From: an uncultured Bacteroides sp.
GTDB lineage: Bacteria; Bacteroidota; Bacteroidia; Bacteroidales; Bacteroidaceae
Length of the DNA: 64,000 nt
Assembly (NCBI GenBank): GCA_958453305.1
Contig: CAUDXH010000010.1
Coordinates: forward strand, 1 to 64,000
Direction of reading: 5' to 3'
Shown here piece by piece: positions 23,955 through 33,823 of the stretch (the stretch's first letter is position 1; each line of letters opens with the position of its first letter). Below the pieces are notes generated by a model that saw only the letters and a program-made list of their open reading frames with translations, did not search any database and was not told the origin of the DNA. Made by a program: the position numbers and the translations under genes.

Positions 23955-24413
23955 ATGACAAAGAAGAATGACATAACACTTCCTACACCGGAGGATGAAA
24001 GGCTATTGAATGATGTGTTGGAAGACAGTGTGGACTATGTGGAAGTCCGAGGAAAGAAATATGGTATTTCATGGCTGAAAAGAGGGACTATACGCAAATT
24101 CACCAGTACCATGCAGAAATCGGGAAATGATGATAAGATCAGTTGCCAATGTGCAGCCGCTATCATTTTGAACGGATATTGGAAGATCAAGTTCTTCTAT
24201 CCTTTCTTGTGGCGATGGTTCTTTTATATCAAACAATATGGAGATCATGAGCTGATGAAGGTTATAGCCGTCGGCAAAAAAAAAATTCCAGTGGAAGACT
24301 ACTTGACTGCTACCATATATCTGACCGCGATGAAGGACACGATGATGACAATGACAAAAGAGGAAGCAGAGCATATCCTTCACGAACCAGCTACGGACAA
24401 ACGTGGGAAATAG
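23955..24413 (+). CDS. Tail assembly chaperone, unshifted form (gpG-like)
   Basis: 152 residues immediately before the tape measure gene's partner frame, the canonical place of the chaperone. At 24276-24285 it contains ten A in phase as GGC AAA AAA AAA ATT, a strong A_AAA_AAA slippery sequence. A -1 slip enters the overlapping frame that stays open to 24697. Confidence 0.65.
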   Translation: MTKKNDITLPTPEDERLLNDVLEDSVDYVEVRGKKYGISWLKRGTIRKFTSTMQKSGNDDKISCQCAAAIILNGYWKIKFFYPFLWRWFFYIKQYGDHELMKVIAVGKKKIPVEDYLTATIYLTAMKDTMMTMTKEEAEHILHEPATDKRGK

Positions 24414-24697
24414 GCAAGTCCTATCCGTGGCTGACAGAGCCTTTGAGAGTATTTGGGATTCCAATAAGCAAGCCCTTGTTTGGTATTTATTGGGTACTTA
24501 CAAATGCACAAATTGAACTATTGGCAATGGATGTGTCTATTGTGGTTACAGATTGTGACAAGGACAACAAGGAAAAGAAGCACGATACGAAGAACTTCAA
24601 ATCCCCTTCCGTAAGCGAAATAGAGGATGCTGCCAAACGCTGGAAAGATAAGTATGGCAATGGAGAAACAGCAATTAACATTAATGATTATAAGTAA
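24286..24697 (+). CDS. Tail chaperone -1 frameshift extension (gpGT-like)
   Basis: The -1 frame relative to the gene at 23955 is open from 24251 to 24697 and has no ATG until 24527. The protein-like part begins about YPWLTEPLRVFGIPISKPLF (24422 on). A slip at the A10 tract would give a fusion of about 247 residues, matching the short/long chaperone pairs of siphoviruses. The first 40 shifted codons look less protein-like, so a later slip site cannot be excluded. Confidence 0.55.
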
Positions 24698-24714
24698 CAC
24701 AAACACAATAATAT

Positions 24715-27700
24715 ATGGCTGATCTCGGTAATTTATATTTTGATATACTGTTCCGTGATAAGACAGCGGAACAACGTAAAAAATTGAAAGCGGAAATCAC
24801 CAAAGACTTGCAGGCAAAACTTGATGTGGGTTTTGACAAGAAGAAGTTGGTTGGTGATATGAAGACTTTGCTTCAAAGTGAGAAGTTTAAGATCAATGTG
24901 GTAGTGGATAAGGCCAGTACCACACAAGCTGTTCGTGCCGCCTTGCAAGCCGCCGGTTTGAATACAAACTTTACAGCAAGTGATTTACGCGCCGCCAAAG
25001 CCGCAGCCATTCAAACCAAAGCGGAGGCTTCTGCCGCAGCCGCACGTGAGCTTGCGCGACAAAGAGCCGCACGTGCCGCCAAAGCGGAACTGGATTTGGC
25101 TAATGCCCGTGAGAGATCAGCCAATGCAGCAAGACGTCACATGACAGCCACTCTCAATATGAATGGAGCAATGAACAGTCAGTTGAGTATTGTCGGACAA
25201 CTAAGAAATGAATTTTTAGGGCTATACTCCATTTATGCGGCACAAAATTTTTTACGTGCGGTGGTTGATATTGGTGGTGAATTGGAGAATCAGAAAATTG
25301 CAATGGCCTCTATCCTGCAAGATGAAGGCAAAGCTACGACCATATTCAATCAGATTAAGAAACTGGCTGTTGCTTCTCCGTTCGGGGTTATGGACTTGAA
25401 TCAGTATGCCAAACAACTTTCCGCGTATTCTATACCATACAATGAATTGTATGATACCATGAAAAGGCTGGCTGATATATCGGCCGGTGTAGGTGTTGAT
25501 ATGGGACGTATCATATTGGCCTACGGTCAGATAAAGGCTGCTAAATTCTTGAAAGGAACGGAATTACGACAATTGACGGAAGCGAACATTCCTATGGTGG
25601 ATAAACTGGCCGAGCGATTCAGTAAGTTGGAAGGCCGCATTGTCAGTGCCGGTGAAGTGCTTGATATGATCTCGAAAAAGAAGGTTACGTTTGAGGATGT
25701 AAAAGATGTTCTTTGGGAACTTACGGATGATGGTGGTATGTTTAATAACATGCAGGAAGTTCTTTCAGAATCAGTTAAGTCCAAATGGAAGAACTTGGCT
25801 GATGCGATTGACATTATGCTTGGTGATATTGCGGAGTCAACGGGTAGTACATTGAAATGGACTGCCGAAAGCCTTACCACCCTTGCTCAAAATTGGAAAG
25901 AAGTTGTACCTTTTATAACAGCGGCCACAGCTGCGTTTGGAACATATCGGGTTGCGGTTTATGCAGGATCACGTGCCATGGGAGTGGCAAATGCTACATT
26001 AATAAAAGGAACACTCGCAGCTAAACAGAAAACAGCAGCGGATTTAGTGATGGCTTCCAATTACCGCACTTTAACTGCCGCTGAAAAAGGATTGATTGCT
26101 TCAAGAAATGCTATGACTACCGCAGAATGGAGGGCATTGGCTGTTAGTGGCGCATTGAACAAAGAACAAGCGTTGAGGTTGATAACACTTGGGAAAATTA
26201 AATCAGGTCAGGCAGGACATATTACCCAATTACTTAATATATCAAAAGCTGAACTTCAAGTGGCTATGTCAGCTGGAAAAGCTCGTGTGGCAATGACAAT
26301 GCTTAGTTATGGAGCCAAACAAGTTTGGACTGCTTTTAAGGGTTTGTTCAATCCATACATGTATTTGTTCGCTGGACTTTTTGCCATTACTGAATTATGG
26401 TATAAGTCCGGGCAAAAGGCTGACGAAATGAACGAGCGTATTTCCGAGCTGACAACAAGAGCACAAGACGGTTTCAAGAATTTAACGAAAGAAGCTCAAA
26501 AATTTGCTGATGTTGATCCTTTTAAGGCGAATGATGCCTCACTGATTTCTTCCATTGAAGAAATGAAAACAGCATTAAAGGATTATTCTCCAGTTTGGGC
26601 AAACACTTTTAATGAAACGTTTAAGACTGATGATGAAGGAAATACGGTTAAAAGCCTTGCAGAACAATATATATTGCTTCGGAATGCTTTGAATGATACA
26701 AAAGAGGCTTATAGATTGTTGAATGCCATAAAAGGTACGTCTGAACATGCCAATGAAGCGACTGACGGTTATTTTGATGACAGTTTTCTTGAAAATATCA
26801 ATGACTACATTGATGCGGAGGAACGGGTAAACAAAATTATTGGCCGCATGTCAGGCAGCTATATCGAGTATTCCACCGCCATGCAGAAAGTTATAGCCAA
26901 ACATGGTGATTTTGCCAAAGCCGCTTCGGGTAAACCGCTGAAAGAACAGCTATCCATTCTCAAAGAATACCCCAAAGCATTGGCCAGCCTGAATAATGAG
27001 TTGCCTTTCACTGGAGGATATAGAGATGATATTTTTCAATTGCGGAAAGCGTGGAAAAACTCTAAGCGTATTTATATGGAAGATGTATTGCCGGATATGA
27101 AGGACTTCCTATCTGGGTACAAGTCGAGGCTGAAAGCTGCCGGCTGGGATTTGGAGAATTTGAGTGATGCGCAGAAAATAGCTATCGGTTTGGATATAAG
27201 TTCTTTCTTTGATACGTTCGAGAAGATGCCGAAATATATGCGAGACTTCTTTAACGAGAAGACTCTTGAAGAAGAGTTCAATATCAAGATTAATGCTGAA
27301 TATACAGAAGCCAGTCAAAGTTTTTCTGATTTGCAGAAAAAGTTCAATGAAGCCACAGATGGGCAATTTGAAGCCCAAATAAAGGTTTCCACAGATTCAG
27401 AGAAAATCATTGAAGGAATACAAAAAGGATACAAGGAAGCTAAAGAGACAACAAATCAATTGAAGCCGGTATTGATTAAAGCCGGAATAGATTTGTCAGG
27501 TATTGGAGCTATTGACTTGTCAAAACTTCCCGACTGGCAGAAGCAAATTGTATCAGATTATAAAAAGGCTTTCGACACAATGCAAGCCGGTGAGAAAGGA
27601 GCTAAAGAAATCGGTTTTTCTCTCACTGATCCAAATAAGGATAAGAGCAAAAAGGATGCCTTTGCCGAAAGATTGAAAGAACGGGTAAACTTACTAAAGG

Positions 27701-30189
27701 AGGCATATTCTGAATATAAGAAGTGGACTGACATTGTTGGAAAGGGAGAAGCTGCCAGCAAGGTTAAAGAATCGGGTATTTTTGATTCCTTATTTAAAGG
27801 TAAAGAACCGGTGAATATTGTAAATTATCGGGATGAATTGAATAAGATTCTTAACCAGCTTGACGATAAGACCAAAGAGCGTAGGGAATTGAAAGTCTCT
27901 ATACGGAAAGTGCTTTTGGATATTGATGCCAACGCTATGAAAGAAGCTTCGGATAAGGCCACAAAGGAACTTGAAAGGTACGTGTCTGATGTTTCAAAGA
28001 AATGGGATATATACAAGCAGCTTATCAATGCCGGTGCAAGTAAGAAGGATGCTTCAACTTATGCTTTTGGTTTTTTGACTGATTATGAGAATGAAGCGCA
28101 ATATTTAATAGATACAGTACAAAAGAAACTCAAAGAAAAGGCTGTTGATCTTCCATTCACTTTGAGTGACGATGAAGCAGAAAGTATATTAGGAGGTAAA
28201 GACAGCCCATTATATAAGCAATTTTTTAAGGTGTGGAAGGATGCTAAAGAGGCATTTGAGAAAGATAAGGTAAGTATTGCACTTGATGATACAAAGGTTA
28301 TTGCCAATGCAAGATCAACGATAGAAAAGATACGAATATTAAGTGAACAGTACGCATCAAAGACTGGATTAAGTGTCGGAAAAAATGGGGAGTTGGTTGG
28401 TGATACGTCAGGTCTAAACAATGTTCAGAAGGCTTATCTTGATGAATATAATAAGAAGCTGATTGAATTAAAATCGACCTTATTACAATTGTTACCTGAA
28501 TGGGAGAAAATATTTGGAGATAAAGAGCAACGTTCATTCTCTGATTTGAAAGAGGCTGAACGTATCGCAAGGGAAATCAAGAATAATGCAAAGGTTTCCT
28601 ATGATAGCGATGGAAAGCCCAATGGATTTACTTCTTTTTTTACGAAAGATGATGGTAGTATTGAAAATGTTAAGGGTGCTTATTCTTTGTTGGATAAATT
28701 GATAAAAGCCATCCCCCAGTTGCAAGATGCACAGTTGGCTGTAAATCCATTCAAAACCTTAGCGAAGAATGTAAAAGAACTTTTTACTTCTGAAAAAGAC
28801 AGCGACAAACTGGAAAAGAAAATCGGACGGTTGGGAGAAAGTGCCGCTGAAAGTGCTGATCTTGTCGGCAATTTTGCAGGACAGATGTCTTCCATGTTCG
28901 ATGCTTTGGGCAATGAGGGTATGGCCGACACGATGGGTAATGTGCAGGATGCCATGTCTTCTATAAGCAATATCGGGCAGGGATTCGCCAAAGGTGGAAT
29001 CGTTGGTGGTATTGCTGCCGCTGCTGGTGAAGCTGTAAATTGGATTGGGAAGATAGCACAAGCGCATGATAAGAAACTCGATAAGGCTATTGAAAAGAGT
29101 AAACTTCGTGCTCAACAGTTGCAATATATATACGAACAAATTGACGGTATTCTTGAACGTTTTTTGGGCAGTGGCACGGAACTAAAACTTGTAGATGCAG
29201 AAAATGACCGTACCCGGTTGAATCAATTAAATAATCAGATTGGGGCAATACGCAATAAGGGAAAGATCAACATCTTCGATTTGATGTCTTTGCAGAAATA
29301 TAAGCAGGAAGCGGAAAAACTTCAAAAACGTGTTTCGGCATACGATGAAGGTGGTGCATACGGGTATCAACGTGCCTTGATGCAAGAACAACTTTCAGAA
29401 TTGGAGAAACAACGGCAAGCCGAAATTGACAAGAAGAAGACGGATGATAGCAAAGTGGCTGATTATGAGAATCAGATTGCGGAGATGAAACAGCAAATAA
29501 AGGATTTTGCCGAAGAAACGGCTGAATCTCTTTATGGCATTAATTTGAAAGACTGGGCTTCACAGCTGGGAGATGCCTTGTATGAGGCATGGCAGAAAGG
29601 CGAGGATGGTGCCGAAGCTTTCAAAAATAAGGTTGCCGACATTATGGGTGATGTTATGAACTCCATTCTCAAAATAAGTATTTTGGAACCGGCCATGCAA
29701 CAGCTTCAAAAGATGCTTTTCGGTGAGGATGGAATGAGTGGTTATTTCGGCAAGGATTTCTCTCTTGACGAAAAGGAGTTGGAAAGTATTGCGGACTATC
29801 TAATGGGGGTAAGTGAGAAAACCGATGATTACTATTCCATGCTTGACAAACTGAATAACTATATGGAAAAGAAATATGGTATCAGTATGAAGGAAGAGGA
29901 AGAAGACAGTGGAAGTGGTTTATCTAAAGGCATACAGAATGTTACTGAAAATACCGCTAACCTTTTGGCTTCTTATATAAATGCAATCCGGGCTGACGTG
30001 AGTGTTAAACGGGAGTATGTGCGCAGATTGGTTGAAGAATTGTTCCCGGCCTATAATGTAATAGCACAAGCACAATTACAACAACTGACAATGATACAGA
30101 TAAATACAGCAAAGAATGTGGAATTTGTGGAAGAAATCAGGGATATACTACATAGGAATATAAACGGTGTAAACAAGTTTAATATATGA
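24715..30189 (+). CDS. Tail tape measure protein
   Basis: 1824 residues, by far the longest gene. Alanine-rich coiled coils at the N terminus (RAAKAAAIQTKAEASAAAAR), a conserved tape-measure segment (FLRAVVDIGGELENQKIAMASILQDEG, about 180-205), hydrophobic stretches (FKGLFNPYMYLFAGLFAITELW) and long heptad regions. At about 3 residues per 0.45 nm it predicts a tail of roughly 250-280 nm, so a long-tailed siphovirus is suggested. It fixes tail length and aids DNA ejection. Confidence 0.93.
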   Translation: MADLGNLYFDILFRDKTAEQRKKLKAEITKDLQAKLDVGFDKKKLVGDMKTLLQSEKFKINVVVDKASTTQAVRAALQAAGLNTNFTASDLRAAKAAAIQTKAEASAAAARELARQRAARAAKAELDLANARERSANAARRHMTATLNMNGAMNSQLSIVGQLRNEFLGLYSIYAAQNFLRAVVDIGGELENQKIAMASILQDEGKATTIFNQIKKLAVASPFGVMDLNQYAKQLSAYSIPYNELYDTMKRLADISAGVGVDMGRIILAYGQIKAAKFLKGTELRQLTEANIPMVDKLAERFSKLEGRIVSAGEVLDMISKKKVTFEDVKDVLWELTDDGGMFNNMQEVLSESVKSKWKNLADAIDIMLGDIAESTGSTLKWTAESLTTLAQNWKEVVPFITAATAAFGTYRVAVYAGSRAMGVANATLIKGTLAAKQKTAADLVMASNYRTLTAAEKGLIASRNAMTTAEWRALAVSGALNKEQALRLITLGKIKSGQAGHITQLLNISKAELQVAMSAGKARVAMTMLSYGAKQVWTAFKGLFNPYMYLFAGLFAITELWYKSGQKADEMNERISELTTRAQDGFKNLTKEAQKFADVDPFKANDASLISSIEEMKTALKDYSPVWANTFNETFKTDDEGNTVKSLAEQYILLRNALNDTKEAYRLLNAIKGTSEHANEATDGYFDDSFLENINDYIDAEERVNKIIGRMSGSYIEYSTAMQKVIAKHGDFAKAASGKPLKEQLSILKEYPKALASLNNELPFTGGYRDDIFQLRKAWKNSKRIYMEDVLPDMKDFLSGYKSRLKAAGWDLENLSDAQKIAIGLDISSFFDTFEKMPKYMRDFFNEKTLEEEFNIKINAEYTEASQSFSDLQKKFNEATDGQFEAQIKVSTDSEKIIEGIQKGYKEAKETTNQLKPVLIKAGIDLSGIGAIDLSKLPDWQKQIVSDYKKAFDTMQAGEKGAKEIGFSLTDPNKDKSKKDAFAERLKERVNLLKEAYSEYKKWTDIVGKGEAASKVKESGIFDSLFKGKEPVNIVNYRDELNKILNQLDDKTKERRELKVSIRKVLLDIDANAMKEASDKATKELERYVSDVSKKWDIYKQLINAGASKKDASTYAFGFLTDYENEAQYLIDTVQKKLKEKAVDLPFTLSDDEAESILGGKDSPLYKQFFKVWKDAKEAFEKDKVSIALDDTKVIANARSTIEKIRILSEQYASKTGLSVGKNGELVGDTSGLNNVQKAYLDEYNKKLIELKSTLLQLLPEWEKIFGDKEQRSFSDLKEAERIAREIKNNAKVSYDSDGKPNGFTSFFTKDDGSIENVKGAYSLLDKLIKAIPQLQDAQLAVNPFKTLAKNVKELFTSEKDSDKLEKKIGRLGESAAESADLVGNFAGQMSSMFDALGNEGMADTMGNVQDAMSSISNIGQGFAKGGIVGGIAAAAGEAVNWIGKIAQAHDKKLDKAIEKSKLRAQQLQYIYEQIDGILERFLGSGTELKLVDAENDRTRLNQLNNQIGAIRNKGKINIFDLMSLQKYKQEAEKLQKRVSAYDEGGAYGYQRALMQEQLSELEKQRQAEIDKKKTDDSKVADYENQIAEMKQQIKDFAEETAESLYGINLKDWASQLGDALYEAWQKGEDGAEAFKNKVADIMGDVMNSILKISILEPAMQQLQKMLFGEDGMSGYFGKDFSLDEKELESIADYLMGVSEKTDDYYSMLDKLNNYMEKKYGISMKEEEEDSGSGLSKGIQNVTENTANLLASYINAIRADVSVKREYVRRLVEELFPAYNVIAQAQLQQLTMIQINTAKNVEFVEEIRDILHRNINGVNKFNI

Positions 30190-30698
30190 TTATGAACAGA
30201 TTGAATAGTGAATTGAGAGGCCATGCCGTATCGTATGGCCTCTGCACACAATGGCAAGGTGACTGGCAAAACAATAAAAGCCAGCAAGAATTGATCGGAA
30301 TGTATATACGGGGCATTGATTTTTGTATTGAACACGATTATCCGACGGTGGAATATATAAAAGGCAATTTTGACCGGAGTCTGCTTCATCAAAACCATAT
30401 TTTTGTTGATGAACCAGTAATCGGAGGCGACAATGGTGTATATGTACTGAACGGTAAATGTTCAGGCAAACTTTCTTTCGGTAAATTTACAGTTGTTACT
30501 CTCCATTTGCGGCATGATAGTGAATTGACTCTTGAAGTGGAGGATTGTGCCAAAGTTTTTGTAAGTGTATATGATCGGGCTAAACTACATGTAAGGCAAA
30601 GCGATGTGGCTAAAGTTTATGTATATGTTCATGGTGGAAACTGTAAAGTTGAAACCGATGGCAATGTCATGGTAAGATATAAAATGAATGGGGATTAA
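30186..30698 (+). CDS. Hypothetical tail-associated protein, 170 aa
   Basis: Overlaps the tape measure stop (ATGA). The C-terminal half is a repetitive beta pattern (LTLEVEDCAKVFVSVYDRAKLHVRQ, then VAKVYVYVHGGNCKVETDG) suggestive of a small beta-helix or stacked strands. It is the last gene before a 540-bp non-coding region. Confidence 0.55.
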   Translation: MIMNRLNSELRGHAVSYGLCTQWQGDWQNNKSQQELIGMYIRGIDFCIEHDYPTVEYIKGNFDRSLLHQNHIFVDEPVIGGDNGVYVLNGKCSGKLSFGKFTVVTLHLRHDSELTLEVEDCAKVFVSVYDRAKLHVRQSDVAKVYVYVHGGNCKVETDGNVMVRYKMNGD

Positions 30699-30937
30699 CA
30701 TGTGTTTTGCAACATCCTTATTTATAGCCTTTTATATTCCTATATTATTTGAACGGTATCATAAATGACAATCAACATCTCGCCACAATACGGTAGATAC
30801 GCGCATTATTTATATTATGTCTAAATTTTAGAGTAAATATAACTGTTTTTATTTACCGATTCTTACCGTTTGTTACTGATGTTTACCGAATTTATTTTAT
30901 TGATTTTTAGGTTGTTGTATGGTGAAAATATCGTCTT

Positions 30938-30945
30938 TATATTTG
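30938..30945 (+). promoter_or_regulatory. Promoter -7 element for rha operon
   Basis: TATATTTG matches TAnnTTTG; the -33 region is weak. Three TTACCG boxes (30853-30888) lie just upstream, like those near the integrase end at 147-184. Confidence 0.5.
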
Positions 30946-30954
30946 CGCTGGAAA

Positions 30955-31237
30955 CAATGTTGTAAGGTTCATTACGTGGTTGTCATGAACTGGAGTAAAA
31001 TATTATAGGGCATTCTCTTTGAGGCAGACAACCACATTAAGCTTCATCGGGATTTGCCCTTTCTCTTTACTATTATGTCAAGCGTGACTATTATATTAAG
31101 GAGGGTTCAGTAGGTACGAGTAATGGCGTATTGGGGTTCGATTCCCTGCCTACTACAAGATCGGACAAAATAATTCCCCAAAAGCGGAGATGTCCGAGCC
31201 GCTGATGGGGAAAACATTAACTTTATAGTGCAAAGAT
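30955..31237 (+). ncRNA. Structured leader RNA upstream of rha
   Basis: About 280 nt with no supported gene. It holds a gtggttgtc / gacaaccac stem (around 30976-31036), a tRNA-end-like piece (31110-31153: acceptor-like gtaggta / tgcctac enclosing ggggttcgattccc), and two mutually exclusive foldings: TCGGACA (31161) with TGTCCGA (31191), versus TTCCCCA (31174) with TGGGGAA (31206) plus AGCGG with CCGCT. A candidate cis-regulatory RNA. Confidence 0.4.
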
Positions 31238-31609
31238 ATGGAAAATTTTAATCAGTTAATACCTATTGATGAGGGAAAAGGTAAAAAAAGAACAATGACC
31301 TCCTTACAGATTGCAGAAATTACGGGCAAAACTCATTCAAATGTAATGCGAGATATTCGCAATATCCTTGAACAACTGGAAGATAGACGACAATTCAGTT
31401 TTGAATTATCATCAAGACCTCAACCTATGCCAAACGGTGGAAGCAAAGAAGTGTCTTGTTACATTCTCACCAAAAAGGATTGTCTTCTTCTCGCAAGTGG
31501 TTATGATGCAAACTTACGAGCCAAAATTATTAATCGTTGGGAAGAACTTGAAGAAAACAAGCGTGAACTTTCCCGTAAAAGGGAGAAATCTTTGTTAAGT
31601 AAAATCTAA
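31238..31609 (+). CDS. Rha-family phage regulatory protein
   Basis: 123 residues. TSLQIAEITGKTHSNVMRDIRNIL followed by CYILTKKDCLLLASGYDANLRAKIINRWEELE is the recognisable Rha signature. Rha proteins of lambdoid phages interfere with growth in IHF-lacking hosts and are thought to regulate lysis/lysogeny. Two regulators are in tandem here with the KilA-N gene. Confidence 0.85.
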   Translation: MENFNQLIPIDEGKGKKRTMTSLQIAEITGKTHSNVMRDIRNILEQLEDRRQFSFELSSRPQPMPNGGSKEVSCYILTKKDCLLLASGYDANLRAKIINRWEELEENKRELSRKREKSLLSKI

Positions 31610-31618
31610 ATTTATAAT

Positions 31619-32344
31619 ATGAAAACAAATCAAGAAATGGTGCGATACATTGATAGTTTTTCTGTGGTTCAGCGCACGAGTGATGGTTATTTTGACGGAA
31701 CTGAATTGCTTCGGCAGTGGAATAATGTAGAAGGGAATCCGAGAAGGCAAATGAGTAAATTCTTAGAATCTGATAATACATCAGAGTTTTTGAAAGCTCT
31801 TGCAGAGGATGAAAGCCATAGAGCAAAAATGCTCATTGGTGAAAATCAACTACTTATAAAAGTTAAGGGTAGAAATACGAAAGAAGGCAAAACACCCGAT
31901 AAAGTTTGGATGAATCCGCTTCTGTTTATCAAATTTGCTATGTGGATAAATCCGGCTTTTGAAGTCAAAGTATTACGGTTTGTGTACGATGAAATGATTC
32001 GCTATCGAAACGATGCCGGGGATGCTTACAAAGAACTTGGCTCTGCCGTTCAGAAGATAGTTCCTAAAGAGTTTATGCCGAAAGCAATGCAAAAGGTTGG
32101 GGAAGCATTGAATTGGGTTGTGTTTAACTCACATGAGAAAATGCTTCGCAACAAGCAGGGTGATGAAAGCAAACAACGCGAACTGTGGCAGCTTGAAAAG
32201 AAGGTGGCTGATTTAATCAACGAGGGATTCATTACCAACTTCGATAATTTAATATCATACCTTAGAAAACAATATTCAAAAAGGAACTATCCTGCCGTGT
32301 TCCAATTACAGCAAGAAAATACAAATTTTATCCACTATAAATAA
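31619..32344 (+). CDS. KilA-N domain protein
   Basis: 241 residues. An N-terminal KilA-N domain is indicated by QRTSDGYFDGTELLRQWNN (a T-L---D-Y-N-A-T like motif) and the later TPDKVWMNPLLFIKFAMWINPAFEVKVLRF. The C-terminal half is helical. These DNA-binding proteins are typical phage antirepressors or regulators. Starts 10 bp after rha. Confidence 0.85.
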   Translation: MKTNQEMVRYIDSFSVVQRTSDGYFDGTELLRQWNNVEGNPRRQMSKFLESDNTSEFLKALAEDESHRAKMLIGENQLLIKVKGRNTKEGKTPDKVWMNPLLFIKFAMWINPAFEVKVLRFVYDEMIRYRNDAGDAYKELGSAVQKIVPKEFMPKAMQKVGEALNWVVFNSHEKMLRNKQGDESKQRELWQLEKKVADLINEGFITNFDNLISYLRKQYSKRNYPAVFQLQQENTNFIHYK

Positions 32345-32353
32345 TAAATCAAT

Positions 32354-32785
32354 ATGGAATTAGTAGAATTTATGAGCAACAAAGAATGCGTTGTAGAAAC
32401 ATTCAAAGTAAATGGTCTTATTGCAAAAGACAATACGGTAACAGAGAAAGGTTTAATGGCTATACAGTTCTATTTAGATATGATAGAGCAAAAGAAGCCA
32501 GAATTAGAAAATTGTCAAACGGCTTATATGTCATGTAGTGAGGTGGAGGAATGGGAAAAGAAAAACGCTGCGGCTTCGGTAAGTTTTGACAGCGGAGGGG
32601 TAGTCGAGTTTCTCCCGATAGAAATGTTCTCAAAAGATGCTAAAATAGAAAAGGGAGGTGGCATAAAAGGTATGCTTATTTCAATGTGCGATTGCGCATG
32701 TGAAGATGAAATATCCGAAATAGTATCTTCAAATGATGAAATTCGTAAATTGAGAGATGCGCTTAACAAATATCTCGAAAGCTGA
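32354..32785 (+). CDS. Hypothetical protein, 143 aa
   Basis: N terminus resembles a small helical regulatory domain (FKVNGLIAKDNTVTEKGLMAIQFYLDMI). The centre is glycine-rich. Third gene of the Rha/KilA-N operon. Function not recognised. Confidence 0.55.
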   Translation: MELVEFMSNKECVVETFKVNGLIAKDNTVTEKGLMAIQFYLDMIEQKKPELENCQTAYMSCSEVEEWEKKNAAASVSFDSGGVVEFLPIEMFSKDAKIEKGGGIKGMLISMCDCACEDEISEIVSSNDEIRKLRDALNKYLES

Positions 32786-32898
32786 ATACTTTTGGCTAAG
32801 AGTGGCAAAATGCACAAAATAAAATTGGGCTGACTTTGGAGCCAGCCTAATTATAATTTATACGCGAAAACATTAGCCAGATTATGTTAGCTCAATAT

Positions 32899-33480
32899 TT
32901 AATGGTAGTCAGCGTTAAAAGACGTACTAATATCTTTATATTTAGAATATAATTTGATTTTATAGATATTATATGTTCCACGACCATTAAGTATAGACTT
33001 ATCTACGCTTTTATTTGCGGATTTAAATATAAAATAATAATTACCATAAGGGATTGTAGTTTTATATTTTCCCGTATTGTCAATCGTACAACTATATTTT
33101 ACTTTATTTGATTTGAGAATATCAACCAAACATATAGCTAATTCACCTTCTCTCCTAATTTGTTCTTCAGCGGAAATGTAAAAGTCATATTCTTTTAATT
33201 TGGCTATTGCTTGTTCTTGCCCAACAAGTTCTTTCCATTTGATGTATTGTAACAAAGATTCATACCCCATTTGTATAGAGTCATTTTTTAATTCAATATC
33301 TTGTTTGAAATATTTACATGGTATAATATATAATTTTGCACCAATATCGGCTTTCGTACCTGAACCATTGTCATAAGTTACAAGCCCATTTACAGATGAA
33401 TAACTAATCTGTTTGTTCTGCGAATAGGAAGTAAAACACATAATAGTATAAAGCAAAAAGAATAATATATTTTTTTTCAT
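32899..33480 (-). CDS. Exported hypothetical protein (moron candidate)
   Basis: 193 residues with a clear signal peptide (MKKNILFFLLYTIMCFTSYS, cleavage after YSQ). The mature part is beta-rich with a YGNYYFIFKS segment like carboxypeptidase-regulatory domains. A+T content is visibly higher than in flanking tail genes and it is on the opposite strand inside the late region, the profile of a lysogenic-conversion gene. Function unknown. Confidence 0.6.
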   Translation of the reverse strand: MKKNILFFLLYTIMCFTSYSQNKQISYSSVNGLVTYDNGSGTKADIGAKLYIIPCKYFKQDIELKNDSIQMGYESLLQYIKWKELVGQEQAIAKLKEYDFYISAEEQIRREGELAICLVDILKSNKVKYSCTIDNTGKYKTTIPYGNYYFIFKSANKSVDKSILNGRGTYNIYKIKLYSKYKDISTSFNADYH

Positions 33481-33683
33481 TTCTTATGTAATTTATTTAA
33501 TAAATATTTTATGTCATTCTTGAATCTTTTTATATTAAAACGATTTTCGGGAAAATCGACATAGAAGAAAAATAGCAATGTTGAAAATGGTAGTATGACT
33601 ACATAAAATATAATCCAATGCCACCCAGTAACACTAAAGCAGATCAGAAGAATCACTACTATCCAAACTAAAACTCCTAACAT
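33477..33683 (-). CDS. Small membrane protein, 68 aa
   Basis: Two transmembrane helices in the first 45 residues, then a basic cytoplasmic tail. It overlaps the exported protein by 4 bp (ATGA). The first 20 residues resemble the 46-aa membrane protein at 6372-6512. Confidence 0.6.
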   Translation of the reverse strand: MLGVLVWIVVILLICFSVTGWHWIIFYVVILPFSTLLFFFYVDFPENRFNIKRFKNDIKYLLNKLHKK

Positions 33684-33823
33684 ATAATAACCTCTTTTAT
33701 AATTAAATACAAAAGTATTAATAAATAAAATTATGACAAATGATATTTTTTATGTTTTTCAACATACACGTGGAAGCAAGTTAGGGGTTGAGTATAATAA
33801 TCTACTAAAAAATACTTTTATGG

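Noticed and set aside
31183..31212. 5' end of a tRNA-Ser (gcggagatgtccgagccgct)
   Set aside because: Looks like a tRNA-Ser D arm, but has no anticodon arm or matching acceptor downstream; it is better explained as part of the leader hairpin.
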